The notes beneath the pieces were generated by a model, which was not told the origin of the DNA, ran no database searches, and was given only the letters and a program-made list of their open reading frames with translations. This document shows, piece by piece, positions 1 through 10,500 of a stretch of DNA of 56,599 nucleotides. Numbering within the stretch: the stretch's first letter is position 1; each line of letters begins with the position of its first letter. The position numbers and the translations under genes were made by a program. Origin of the DNA: UBA1724 sp963632245 (lineage in GTDB: Bacteria > Verrucomicrobiota > Lentisphaeria > Oligosphaerales > Oligosphaeraceae); assembly GCA_963632245.1 (NCBI GenBank), contig CAVGTF010000002.1, forward strand, positions 1 to 56,599, given 5' to 3'.

Positions 1-113
1 TTCCGCCGAAGTTTCGGCGGTACTATGTGGAATTCTTTAGGGGAAGAGAAGGCTTTATTTGGGCAGGGGTATCCAAAGGACTGGGGGCTGTGCCCCCCGC
101 ACCCCCCATTGTT
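1..113. repeat. Intergenic mosaic repeat, partial copy at window edge
   Basis: A small palindrome (CCGCCGAA..TTCGGCGG, 3-20) is followed at about 63-113 by the module CCAAAGGACTGGG-GCTG-CCCCC that recurs near 4050, 23910, 30730 and 33540. No gene is visible here. The copy may continue to the left of the window. Confidence 0.6.
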
Positions 114-121
114 AGGTGGAA

Positions 122-142
122 GAACATCACCTCGTGATGTTC
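122..142 (-). other. Hairpin overlapping the MATE stop codon
   Basis: GAACATCAC CTC GTGATGTTC is a perfect 9-bp inverted repeat that includes the stop codon of the MATE gene (127-129). No T-run follows on the minus strand, so it is not a typical intrinsic terminator. It may protect the mRNA 3' end or help Rho-independent pausing. Confidence 0.4.
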
Positions 143-1467
143 TTCACCCACCGATATTTCCTGTGGTGTAGAATGACCCATGGGACCTTTCCCACTTCGT
201 CCAGACAGGTGCATGCGTATACCGCGAGCACCGGCAGGTGTAGGACGAATGCCCCCAGGAATGCGCAGGGGAGGGCGAAGCACCACATGAAGACGACGAG
301 GGATACGATATCGAACATGGTGTCTCCGCCGGCATCGAAGATCCCGTTGATGACCACCGTGCAGACGGTGCGTCCGATCATGTAGATTGAGAGAATGACC
401 AGCATTCCGGCGGTGTAGTGTCGTGCGGTATCGGTGAGGGGTAGGAAGTGGTTCACCAGGGGAATGCATGCCAGGGAGCATGCGGTGCAGATGAGTCCCA
501 TGAGGAACGAGAGCCGCACCATGCGGTCGCCATAGAGCCTGCCCGTCTCCAGATGCCCCGCGCCTAGCTCGTTGCCAATGACAATGCCCGCCGCCATGGC
601 AAAGCCGGATGCCATGCAGCAGAGAAGATCCCGGATTACGGCGGCGATGGCATTGGCGGCTGCGGCATCGGGGCCCAGGTGTCCCAGGATGGCGGTGTAG
701 GTGGTGAAGCCGGTCCCCCAGAGGGTGAAGGCGCCCAGCAGGGGCAGGGTGTATTTCCAGAAGTCGAAGAAGAGGAATTTCGGAAAGACCACCAGCGCCT
801 TTAGCTTCAAATGGATGTAGTTCGGGCGGAGACTGCTCAGTAGGCACCAGGAGAGCTCCACAAGCCGCGCTAAAACTGTTGCCAATGCCGCGCCCTTCAC
901 TCCTAATGCCGGCGCGCCCGCCAGTCCAAAGATAAAGATCGCATTCAAGACGATATTCAGGATCACCGTGGTGGCACTGATCCAGGCGGAGTGCGTGGCG
1001 TGACCGCTGACACGCAGGATTGCCAGATAGCACTGTGAGACTCCCGTGAGAAGGTAGCTCCAGGCTGCCACCCGCAGGTAGTCGGCACCCAGTGCAATCA
1101 GCTCCGCATCCCCCGCAAAGAGCCGCATCAGCGCCTCCGGCAGGAAGTAGCATCCCAGGAAGAAGAGGATGCTCACCGCCGTGGCCTGGGTCACGCCCAG
1201 TCCCAATAGCCGACCCAGGATCTGCTTGTCGCCCTTCCCCCAGTATTGCGCCCCCAGCACCCCCATGCCCGCCGCAATGCCACCCAACAGAGTGTTCTGT
1301 ACAAACTGGATCTGGCTGGCCAGCGAAACCGCCGCCATCGCATTCTGATGCAGCTTCCCCAGCATCAGCGCGTCACCCGCCGCCACTAACGCCAGCATCA
1401 GGTTCTGCAAGGTCAGCGGAAACGCAAGAAATAACAGCTTTCGCAAAAAGGCACGGTCGCGGAACAT
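127..1467 (-). CDS. MATE family efflux transporter
   Basis: This 446-residue inner-membrane protein has about twelve hydrophobic segments in two similar halves, the usual length and layout of MATE (NorM/DinF) cation- or proton-coupled multidrug exporters. The first half carries the typical GDALMLGKL and AAVSLASQIQF stretches after TM1. The second half repeats this with AAAANAIAAVIRDLLCC and GNELGAGHLETGRLYG, the GxxLGAG-type loop found in the family. Substrate cannot be told from sequence. The start at 1467 gives an N-terminus that runs straight into TM1, and no clear Shine-Dalgarno is seen. The gene stands alone, with repeat-derived DNA on both sides, and is transcribed away from tRNA-Lys. 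Confidence 0.9.
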   Translation of the reverse strand: MFRDRAFLRKLLFLAFPLTLQNLMLALVAAGDALMLGKLHQNAMAAVSLASQIQFVQNTLLGGIAAGMGVLGAQYWGKGDKQILGRLLGLGVTQATAVSILFFLGCYFLPEALMRLFAGDAELIALGADYLRVAAWSYLLTGVSQCYLAILRVSGHATHSAWISATTVILNIVLNAIFIFGLAGAPALGVKGAALATVLARLVELSWCLLSSLRPNYIHLKLKALVVFPKFLFFDFWKYTLPLLGAFTLWGTGFTTYTAILGHLGPDAAAANAIAAVIRDLLCCMASGFAMAAGIVIGNELGAGHLETGRLYGDRMVRLSFLMGLICTACSLACIPLVNHFLPLTDTARHYTAGMLVILSIYMIGRTVCTVVINGIFDAGGDTMFDIVSLVVFMWCFALPCAFLGAFVLHLPVLAVYACTCLDEVGKVPWVILHHRKYRWVKNITR

Positions 1468-1544
1468 GGGAAACCCCGGAAAAGCAAAAGGGAAGAACTA
1501 CAAGGCGGCAAGATGCATAATGTAAGGCGGAAGAAAAGACCCAT

Positions 1545-1645
1545 AATAGGCGTACAGGTATCGCCGGTAGGCGGAAGAGCCGCGCAGCGACCGCTGCATT
1601 GCACATTGAATGTACGCATTGCGCATCCTCCTTCCTCCTTTTTTT
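1545..1645. repeat. Intergenic mosaic repeat, short copy
   Basis: The module TCGCCGGTAGGCGGAAGAGC followed by CGCGCAGCGACC and GCATTGCACATTG (about 1560-1608) matches the blocks at 4150-4200 and, inverted, at 30633-30660. The copy closes with a TCCTCCTTCCTCC tract at about 1626-1638, the inverted form of the GGAGGAA tracts that open the other copies. Confidence 0.65.
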
Positions 1646-1665
1646 GCCTTTTTGCGTTTTCCCGC

Positions 1666-1693
1666 TTGCAAACCGGCAAAGGCGCATTATCTT
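1666..1693 (+). promoter_or_regulatory. Promoter of tRNA-Lys
   Basis: TTGCAA (1666-1671), a 16-bp spacer and TATCTT (1688-1693) lie 22 bp before the tRNA. The tRNA-Leu gene has the same TTGCAAAC -35 box. Predicted from sequence only. Confidence 0.55.
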
Positions 1694-1714
1694 TAACGCC
1701 GTTCCCAAAATCAA

Positions 1715-1790
<76 letters not shown>

Positions 1791-1796
1791 TCTTCA

Positions 1797-1829
1797 CGCC
1801 TCAGTCCTCGCGGAATGAGGCGTTTTTTT
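1797..1829 (+). terminator. Intrinsic terminator after tRNA-Lys
   Basis: Stem CGCCTCA/TGAGGCG is followed directly by seven T residues (1823-1829). It lies seven bases past the tRNA CCA end and should uncouple the tRNA from epmA. Confidence 0.85.
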
Positions 1830-1896
1830 GTTGTACTGCATATCCTGTCGTGCGGGCGGGGTGCGTGGTGTCTTTTCGAGGAGGAGTGTTTTTGCG

Positions 1897-2853
1897 ATGA
1901 GCCAGCTGTTTTTTGAGCGGGATTGCGAGAGTGCCCGTCGGGATCGTCGGGAGTTATTGGGGAAGGTGGAGCGTCTTCGGGGACGTCAGCGGATGCTGGA
2001 TGCGTTGCGGGGGTGGTTCCGTGGTGAGGATTTCCTGGAGGTGGAATCGCCGGTGCGGCTGGGGGATCCCGCGCTGGAGGACTACATCGATGCCGTGGAG
2101 GCGGGGGAGGGCAAGTGGCTGCGGACCTCCCCGGAACTCCATCTGAAACGCTTGCTGGCGGCGGGGATTCCGCGGATCTTCGAGATCGGTCCCTGCTTCC
2201 GACTGGGCGAGAGCGGCGATCACCACCGCGAGGAGTTCACGATGCTGGAGTGGTACCGCATTGGCGGCACCTGGCTGCAGCTCATGGAGGACGCACAGGG
2301 GATGATCCGCGCGGCACTGTCGGCCGTCCATCCCGGAAAAACCACCACGCCCTTCCGGGGACACACCATCGATTTCGGGGGAGAATGGGAGCGCCTCACG
2401 GTGGAGGACGCCTTCCAGAAATACGCGGAGTGCTCTTTGCGGGAGGCGCTGGACCGCGGGTGTTTCGAGGAGGTGCTCTGCACGCAGGTTGAACCCCATT
2501 TGGGCGCGGAACGTCCGCTCTTCCTGACGGAATACCCGCTGGAATGCAGCGGTCTCTCCGCACTGCTTCCCGGCAAGCCCGGGAAGGTGGCGCGTTGGGA
2601 ACTCTATATTGTTGGACTAGAGGTCGGCAATGCCTGCACGGAGCTGGCCGATGCCGCGGAGCAGGAGCGGCGTTTTCTGCAGACTGCTCAGCTCCGTGAG
2701 CGTGAGGGCAGGGTGGTCTATCCCATGGACCAGGGATACATGAATGCGCTCTGGGAGGGATTCCCTCTCTGCGCCGGCACCGCCATCGGCCTGGATCGAC
2801 TGGCGATGGTCCTCACCGATGCACAGGATATCGTGGAGGTCCGCGCGTTCTAA
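1897..2853 (+). CDS. epmA: EF-P--(R)-beta-lysine ligase EpmA (GenX/PoxA/YjeA)
   Basis: A 318-residue class II lysyl-tRNA synthetase paralogue made only of the catalytic core, without the N-terminal anticodon-binding domain of LysRS. EpmA attaches (R)-beta-lysine to a conserved lysine of elongation factor P, which relieves ribosome stalling at polyproline. Visible class II motifs are motif 2 (FEIGPCFRLGE...EFTMLEWYR) and motif 3 (GTAIGLDRLAM). EVGNACTELAD matches the lysine-site segment. The start at 1897 has GAGGAGG-like sequence 10-18 bases upstream; an earlier in-frame TTG at 1828 would overlap the terminator. Neither EF-P nor EpmB lies in the window. XerC/D follows 46 bases later. Confidence 0.93.
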   Translation: MSQLFFERDCESARRDRRELLGKVERLRGRQRMLDALRGWFRGEDFLEVESPVRLGDPALEDYIDAVEAGEGKWLRTSPELHLKRLLAAGIPRIFEIGPCFRLGESGDHHREEFTMLEWYRIGGTWLQLMEDAQGMIRAALSAVHPGKTTTPFRGHTIDFGGEWERLTVEDAFQKYAECSLREALDRGCFEEVLCTQVEPHLGAERPLFLTEYPLECSGLSALLPGKPGKVARWELYIVGLEVGNACTELADAAEQERRFLQTAQLREREGRVVYPMDQGYMNALWEGFPLCAGTAIGLDRLAMVLTDAQDIVEVRAF

Positions 2854-2899
2854 AACACACGGGAACCCGGTGCATTCGCACATTCTCCAAGAGAGACCC

Positions 2900-3844
2900 A
2901 TGGCTGATCAAGAGAAACAACCCACACCGGAAGAAATCCTCCCGCATCGAAAGGAGTTCCTGGATTTCCTGCTGCTGGAGCGGGGATTGTCGCGACTCAC
3001 CATCCGCGCCTATCGCACGGACCTGGATAAGCTCTGGGGATTCCTCCGGGCACAGGGCGTGGTCTCCTTGGAAACCGTCACCCGGGAGGACCTCCGGGAC
3101 TTCCTGGAGCGGGAGGAAGCGCAGGGCATGGGCGCACGCACCCGCGCCCGGGAATTGGTCTCGGTGAAGGCGTTCTTCCATTTTCTACGATTGAAGAAGC
3201 TCCTGCCCATCGATGTCACCGAACTCATGGGTGCCCCGCGGCTCCCCAAGACTGTCCCACAGGCACTCTCCGAAGAGGAGACCCACCGGCTTCTCTCGGT
3301 TTACGACAATCCCCCCACAGAAAAGGACCGTCCGCGCTATCTGCGGAACCGCTGCATCCTAGCATTCCTCTATGCCACCGGACTGCGCGTCAGCGAACTC
3401 TGCTCCCTCCGAATGGCTTCGCTGGATTCCGATCGGGGCGTGCTGCGGGTCCAGGGGAAGGGCGGAAAGGACCGCGTGGTCCCCTTCGATCAACACGCAA
3501 ACCACGCCCTCCAGGAATACCTTCAGGATGGACGACCCGCACTGGATCGCACGAAACGGTCCCCTTATATATTATTGAATCTAGAGGGACGACCCATGAA
3601 TCGACGCTCCGTCTGGGAGGTCACCGACGAAGCGGGACGCCTCGCCGGCATCCGTCAACAGGTCCACCCACACCTCCTCCGGCACTCCTTCGCCACACAC
3701 CTCTTGGCACATGGCGCAGATATTCGATCCATCCAGGAACTCCTGGGACATGCCTCTGTCGCGACAACACAGGTGTATCTCTCCGCCGAGGCATCACGAA
3801 TGAAAGAGGCATTTGAACAGTTCCACCCAAGGGCGAGAGAGTAG
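2900..3844 (+). CDS. Tyrosine recombinase XerC/XerD
   Basis: A 314-residue site-specific recombinase of the size of XerC/XerD (about 300 residues), expected to resolve chromosome dimers at dif. The N-terminal SAM-like domain (about 15-100) is followed by the catalytic domain. The catalytic set is complete: R163 in ATGLRVSEL, lysine in GKGGKDR, H258-x-x-R261 in HLLRHSFATHL, H284 in LGHASVATTQVY and nucleophile Y293. The start at 2900 (MADQEKQ) is preferred over the upstream in-frame ATG at 2744, which lies inside epmA. The arrangement with epmA and the absence of mobile-element neighbours suggest the housekeeping enzyme, not an integron or transposon integrase. XerC and XerD cannot be told apart safely. 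Confidence 0.92.
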   Translation: MADQEKQPTPEEILPHRKEFLDFLLLERGLSRLTIRAYRTDLDKLWGFLRAQGVVSLETVTREDLRDFLEREEAQGMGARTRARELVSVKAFFHFLRLKKLLPIDVTELMGAPRLPKTVPQALSEEETHRLLSVYDNPPTEKDRPRYLRNRCILAFLYATGLRVSELCSLRMASLDSDRGVLRVQGKGGKDRVVPFDQHANHALQEYLQDGRPALDRTKRSPYILLNLEGRPMNRRSVWEVTDEAGRLAGIRQQVHPHLLRHSFATHLLAHGADIRSIQELLGHASVATTQVYLSAEASRMKEAFEQFHPRARE

Positions 3845-3873
3845 GGAGTAGGGCGAAGGGGGTGGGAAATACA

Positions 3874-4231
3874 GAAAAAGGAGGAAGGAGGAAGGAGGAA
3901 GGAGGAGGGAGGAAGGAGGAAGTTAGGTCAGGGTTTCGCAGGCGAAACCCAACGCCGGGAAAAACCGGCGATTGCACCAAGCGCGCCCGTATTGGCGCGC
4001 TAAAAGGCAAAAGGAAGAAATGGTACCGCCGGTAGGCGGAAGAAATAAGGCGGGGGTACGGGGGCGGCAGCCCCAGTCCTTTGGGGGCCCGGCTAGGAAA
4101 GAACCGCTCCGGCGCAGGGACGCTGCCGAAGCGGTATCGGTTGCCGTCGATTAGGCGGAAGAGCTGCGCAGCGACCATTGCATCGCATATTGCACATTGC
4201 GCCGAAGCCGAGCGAACTCCATCCTCCTTTC
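3874..4231. repeat. Intergenic mosaic repeat, full copy
   Basis: Modules in order: a (GGAGGAA)n tract at 3880-3921; GGGTTTCGC..GCGAAACCC hairpin; GCCGG..CCGGC hairpin; GCGCGCCCGTATTGGCGCGC palindrome (about 3979-3998); TACCGCCGGTAGGCGGAAGA; the G-rich block ending CAGCCCCAGTCCTTTGGG (about 4050-4085); AAGAACCGCTCCGG; and GCGGAAGAGCTGCGCAGCGACC. It closes near 4219-4229 with ATCCTCCTTTC, inverted relative to the opening tract. No gene is supported between 3845 and 4524. Confidence 0.75.
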
Positions 4232-4233
4232 TT

Positions 4234-4266
4234 GGGGATTTTCCCGCCCCAGGCGGAAAAATCCCC
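4234..4266 (+). other. Long stem-loop upstream of the giant gene
   Basis: GGGGATTTTCCCGCC (4234-4248) pairs with GGCGGAAAAATCCCC (4252-4266) with one C.A mismatch and a 3-base loop. It is not followed by a T-run. It may insulate the giant gene from upstream transcription. Confidence 0.5.
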
Positions 4267-4391
4267 GTATTTGTTCGCAAAATTTAGAAATGGGGTTATT
4301 TTGTGGCTTACTAGTCTAGCCGTACCCTAGGGGTGGACTGTGCCCACGGTGGCATGTTTCTTGCTCATTCCAGGGTGGCGCAGAGTCTCTC

Positions 4392-4443
4392 CACGGCAGA
4401 TTCGCCGTGTGCGGGAGGCGGCTCTTCCGGAAATGGAAGAGCC
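4392..4443 (+). promoter_or_regulatory. Paired hairpins in the 5' leader of the giant gene
   Basis: Two perfect stem-loops stand in series 80-135 bases before the start codon: CACGGC-AGATTC-GCCGTG (4392-4409) and GGCTCTTCC-GGAAAT-GGAAGAGCC (4420-4443). Each loop is six bases. They are candidates for an mRNA-stabilising or regulatory leader. No known riboswitch class was recognised. Confidence 0.4.
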
Positions 4444-4524
4444 TGTGCGGCAACAATTTCTGAATTATCATCAATCATCAAATCAAAAACAATGCACTAC
4501 TCATCCACACTAGGAGAAACGAAG

Positions 4525-7500
4525 ATGCTGAAACGACTCGTTCGTCTTGGTATTGCGGTATTTGCGCTGATTCTTGGCGTGAATCTTCAGGCTGCCACCG
4601 TTACCCAGGAGCAGGCCCTCGCATTTGCGAAGGGCTGGCTTGCCAGCCAGGGCAACCCCGTTGCCGCTGATGGCATCGCCCGCGAGGTCGGCGAAGCCAT
4701 TCCCGTCGAGGAAAATGGCACCGTCTATGGCTATGCGGTCTCCTTCGCCCCCCAGGGATTCCTGGTGGTCTCCCCCGATACCCGCGTGGCGCCTGTGCTT
4801 TTCTATAATAACGAGGGCGCATTCGACAACGCCTCCGGAAATCCCCTCCGCTGGCTGATCGTCGCCGATGTCGCCAACCGCCTGGCCGTGGCTGACGAGG
4901 AATACACCGAGTCCTCCAAGAAGACTCGCGGCGCCTCCGATGACGCCACCGCACAGTACTATCAGAAGAACCAGGACGAGTGGAACCAGTATACCTCCAC
5001 CAAGAAGACACGCTCCTGGTCTGCCGCTACCCTTGACGATATCTGGGTCGACTACTTCACCAAGACCAAGTGGTCCCAGGGGGCCAATGACGACCTCAAC
5101 AGCGGCACCAAATATGCCTGCTATAACTACTACACCCCCACTCCCACGGTGGATGGCCCCAAGTCGGAAGAGGGCAACCCCAACAACTCCGTGGTCGGCT
5201 GCACCGCCACCACTACCTCTCAGATCCTGCGCTACTTCGAGTGGCCCCAGAAGAGACTGACTCCCATCACTAAGACGCTGACTGTTGGTGATGCCTCCAA
5301 CATGATGAAGAAGGCTTGGCCTTACGAAATGACCACCATGGGTGGTTCGAACAAGGACGGCTCCTACAACTGGTCCCTCATGACCTACAATCCCGGCGCA
5401 AAATACACCGATGCGGATTATACCGAGATCAATGAGGACAACTACAAGGAAATCGGCCGTCTGTGCCGCGATGCAGGTATCGCCATCGGTGTAGCCTACT
5501 ATCACACCAACTCGGGTGAGACCGGCGGTAATGTGACTGCTAGCACGTTTAAGAATTTTGATTACTCTGCTACTTATAGCGCAGGTAGTACGTTCGATGC
5601 CATTCGTGCCTCTCTGGATGCCCGTCGTCCTGTGCCGATTGGTATTCGGGCCGCTATCAATCTTTCTGACGCCTCTGCTGGTCACTCCATCTATACGGAT
5701 GGTTACGGCACCCACAATGGCCGCTGGTTCTACCACTTCAACATGGGTTGGGGCGGAGGCTCCAATGGTTGGTACAACCTGGATGAGCACTTCGCTACTG
5801 CTTGGAGTAACTCGTCTGTCAGCATCAACGCCATCAACATCTATCGTAACATGACTCTTCAGGCCAACGAGGATCTGAATGGTGTCATCATTTCTGGCCG
5901 TGTTACGGATGCCAATGGTGTTCCTGTGGCGGGTGTGAAGGCGAGCATCAAGAAGAAGGGCGAGGATACGACCTGGCAGACCATGTTGGCGTGGTACGAC
6001 CGCGTGGATGGCGGTGACTGCCATGCTACCGTGACTAAGGGCGGCGAGGGCTATGGTGCTGAGTATTACCGCAATGGCACGGACGAGAAGGGCATCTGGG
6101 CCATCGACAAGGTGGCGAAGAACAATTCCTACGAGATCGTCCTGGAGAAGGACGGATACATCTTCTTGGGTGACAAGACGATCAATAGCCTTTCTTCCAA
6201 CAAGTGGGGTCTGAATTTCATCGCGGTTCCCGAGGAGCTGGGCGAGCTGGCATTGGATGGCTGGAGCCTGGAGAATGGCGTCCTGGTCCTGAAGTTCAAC
6301 CGCGCCATCGGTGGCGTGAAGATCAACGGGAAGGGCATCACCCTCACTGCCGGCGAAACGAGCTATACCCTGAACGACTTCGCATTCGTCTCCGCTGCCG
6401 AGAGCGATACCATTCTGGTGGATGTCTCCTCCCTGGGCGAGCTGACTGACGCCACTCTGAGCCTCAAGAGCAACTTCCTCTACTACGATGTGGATGGCAC
6501 CGGCGACAATTCCGATGTCTACAATGTCCCCGTCGTCAACGTGGGACCCGCCATCACCAACCAGGCGTCCTCCAGCGCCGCACAGTCTGCGGTGGTCACC
6601 GCCATCACCCGTGATGGCAATGACTTCTTGGCATCCGGCAGCATCCTCTCCTTCAAGGTCACTTCCACTGGCGACGTGAAGGCGGAGGACTTCCGCGTCA
6701 CCGTCACCCGCAGCTACCAGGGCGCTGAGGGCTCCTACGCTGAGGTCCGCGGCACCACCGCTCCCGCCGCCGCCATCGGCTCCCTGGAAGGCGATATTCT
6801 CACCGTCAATGTGGGCGAGGGATATGGCTTCGTGCGTTTGGACTACCTGCCCGCCGAGGGCGATGCCTTCCTGGGTGGCGAGACCTATATGGTGGATGAC
6901 GCCGCTCCCGCAATCATCAAGTCCAAGATCGAGACGATTGACGGCAATCAGCACGTCACCCTGACCTTCAATAAGCCCGTGGGTGGCGAAGGCACCGTCG
7001 AGAAGATCTACGGCACCAAACTGGCAAGCGACGGAAAGGTCTATCGCTATGCCGATACCACTGAAAATGGCACCGTCCTCTTCAAGAAGGGCGCTAGCAC
7101 GACCCCCGATTCCGCCTTCTCCTCCGATGTGGATGAGTATCTCTGGGGCTCCGGTCTGAAAGAGAACCAGGCGGCAAAGGGACACTTCAGTGACATCGGA
7201 GACAACGGAATGGTCTCCGTGAAATTCCAGGTTTCGCTTATCAGCAAGAATGACATTGAAGTCGGTTATCTCCGCTGGATTGATGTGAATGATAACGGCA
7301 CCTTCGATCTGGGCACCGATGCCTTTGCAATCCAGTACTGCAACGAGATCTATGGCAAGAATGGTCGCTCTACGAGTGATCTGTATACTCTTGATACATC
7401 GAGCTTAATTCCTTCTCTCTCCATTAACGCGCCCACTTATGGTGCGAAGAAAGATGATGGCACCTATGCTGCCGCTGCGGATGTCACCGAGGTGAGCTTC

Positions 7501-10500
7501 ACTGACCAGACTGGACCTTCCGACTACAATCTCATCTGGCTGGGACCCGGCTCTAATCCCACGGGTACCTACGACCTGAAGTTCATCAATGAGATCGATG
7601 CTGATACCCTGGCGCGGATCGCGTACTACAGCTCCACTGGCATCGCATTCCCCCAGAACTTCCAGGTTAACGACGGAACCAGTATTGACAACACCAAGAA
7701 GACTCAGCTTCTGGAGTTCTTTACCGGTTGGGCCTCCGAGGGCAGTGGCGCCTGGATCGACAATTCCGTGGATAGCTCCCTCACCTACGTGGCGGGTCAG
7801 GATACCCTCATCTTGGGCAATGGCGTGACCGATGGCTTCACCGGCGAGGACGTCCCCACTGAGCTCTACTACATCGATCTGGATCAGAGCAACAGCGTCT
7901 CCGCCGCGGACTTCATCTGGCTGGACGGCGATGGCGACGGCGCCTGGAGCGAGACTGCTACTACCGATTCCAAGCTCGGCAAGGCAAACGCCAGCCAGCT
8001 CAACTGGCGCGATCCCGTTGCCGCGGGAGACTTCAAGGTCATTCTCCGGGCGAATGGCGGTACCGCCACTAGCGTCCTGGTGGACAAGGTCACCGATGCC
8101 AATGGCAATGCCCTCTCTGGCGCTACCGCAGTCATCCGTTGCCGCTTGAAGATTTCCCCCACGATGACCAACACCAGCACGGAGTCTATCCCCAGTGGTG
8201 TTGAGACTATCGAGATCCGTCCTTATGCGGACGCCATCTATGATGCCCATGGCAATGTGGCATCCGATACCTCCACCTCCGGAGAGCTGCCTCTCTCCGC
8301 AGTCGGCGGCCTCAGCGTGGTGAAGGCCACCCTCGGCGCCGATAATGGCTCCATCGCCCTGCGCTTCTCCAAGCGCGTCGTGGGAAACAACAGCAAGCTC
8401 GGTTTGAATAATCTCAAGATGATCGCCGAGGATGTCCAGAACTATGATGCTGCGGAGAGTGATACTTACACCTCCACTATTACGGCGAACCACTTCAGCG
8501 TCTACGCCGTGTATAAGGACAACTCCGAGGCGAAGCTGACTCTCTACAGCAGCACGGAGGCTCATTGCTACAACCCCGGCATCTTCCACCGCGAGGGTTC
8601 CAATTACGTGGTCATCGATCTGCTGGGGGCCACGAATCTTTCTACCAACGCGCCTCTGTTGGCTCCCGCTGACAAGGAACTGGCGTCCATCCGCGTGGAG
8701 TTCAACGGCATCTACGACTACGCTGGCGATGCGCTGAGCGACACATCCATCACTCTTGACGCGAAGTCCGCCTACAAGCCCGGCTATGCTGGACTGCTGC
8801 CTCCCATGTTCACCAACAAGAAGGGCAGCTATACCTTCATTAGCGCGAAGGGTAACAACGCCAACTACACCACCGAGGAGATCATCGGAACTGCGGAACT
8901 GGTCGACGGAGAGGTCGTGGTGACTCCCGGTATCATGGGTGACGCTGGACATATCTGGACCACCGCCGATACTACCAATAACATCTATACCTTCCAGCAT
9001 GACTCCATCGACATCACTCAGCAGGATGGTGTGGATGCCGGCGAGATGTGCTTCGGTATGTATTACCGTGACCTGGATGCCGATGGTCGTGTGGATGCCG
9101 TCGACATGAATTTCTTCAATCCCTGGGGACACGATCTGAAGAATCCCGCTCAGCTGATGGTGGGCTCTTCCGCCATGTCCAACTTCATCGTGTGGGTCCA
9201 CTCCGATGACGCCGATAACATGGAGACGAAAATTGCCTCCGAGACGAGCTGGAGTTCTTTCCCTGGTCTGAATAGCTATCCTCTGAACACAGTTGCCAAG
9301 GACAGCGCCCTCTATGAGCTCATTAAAGGCGGCCAGACTCCTTCTGGCTGGAGGCAGGCCAAGGTCACTGACGTCAGCGTCATTCAGCAGAATGCCAACC
9401 ACGCCAAGGCCACGAATGCCGCTGGCTGGAATCTGGATGATCCCGACTACATCTACTCCACCATCCGCGTGACCTTCGACCAGACTGATGTGGCGCCTCG
9501 CACCTACGGCGATCGCCAGGTGATGGTCACTTACGTGAATCCCCGCGATGACGATGAACAGATTTACGATAAGCGCATCAACTCCGGCTATAACGCCGAT
9601 ATCATCGCTGCCGACAGTGAAGTGACGGTGAAGCTTTCTTACACTGACGCAGAAGGCAAAGAGGCTACCGTTGACTACACCTACGAGCATGTGAATGCCG
9701 CTTTGAAGAATCTCGACTTCTCCTCTGATGACGAGACCGCCGGCATCTACTGGATCCGTACGGTTGACCAGAGCGAGCTCGAGGCCGAGGACGCCGGCGC
9801 TCTGGATGCCATCTGGGTCTGCGATTCCTTCGGTCCCGCTTGTGCATGGGATGGTGTTGCCCCTCAGGCAGTCTCCGCCGTCGCGTGGAGAGCCACTCCC
9901 TATCTGAAGGCGAATTCCAATGATACCCTGGATTCCTACGAATTCCTGGATGTCCGCTTCTCCGAGCCCATCTTGGGCGCCGATGATCTGGGTATCCGCC
10001 AGGGTGACGATATCATCTCCGGCTATGCAGCCGATGAGCAGAGCTTCACGGAACTGTCTAACGGCGCCATTGGTGCATCCTTTGTGAGCGACAGCACCAT
10101 CCGCTTCCGCTTCCAGGCTAGCAAGTCCATCAAGAATCTGTCTTTCGCCTATCGCGGAACCCTCTATTCTTCGAACCCCATTGAACACGCCTTCGGACCC
10201 GCAACTGTCATTGGCGAGTGGGCGCAGTTCGATGTGACTGCTCCCGGCGTCCATCCCGTTCAGTCCGCATACCAGGTTCTGGGTGGTTCCCAGGAGGATG
10301 CCCTGGAGGTCTTCCGCATTGAGAATGCCAAGGGTGGTTCCATGACCAACTACGCCAGCGGCTTGAAGCTCTCTTCTGGAGGCAATGTCATTCGCAATTG
10401 CACTGCGGGCGGTTCCAGCACGCTCACTGCAATTCCCTGCAATAGCACTAGTGACCGGAATGGCAACCGCGGTGATGTCGTTGCCTATTCTATCGCTGTC

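Noticed and set aside
23..1153. Minus-strand ORF of 376 codons overlapping the MATE gene
   Set aside because: A frame shadow of the MATE gene, with Arg/His/Pro-rich low-complexity product and no family features.
3880..3921. Regular GGAGGAA units suggesting a CRISPR or minisatellite
   Set aside because: Units are 7 bases with no spacers and no cas genes nearby. It is a simple tract that belongs to the mosaic repeat.
2900..4231. Xer-type recombinase beside palindromic repeats, suggesting an integron
   Set aside because: The recombinase has XerC/D length and motifs without the integron-specific insertion. The repeats are dispersed over 30 kb and do not flank cassettes with attC-like ends.
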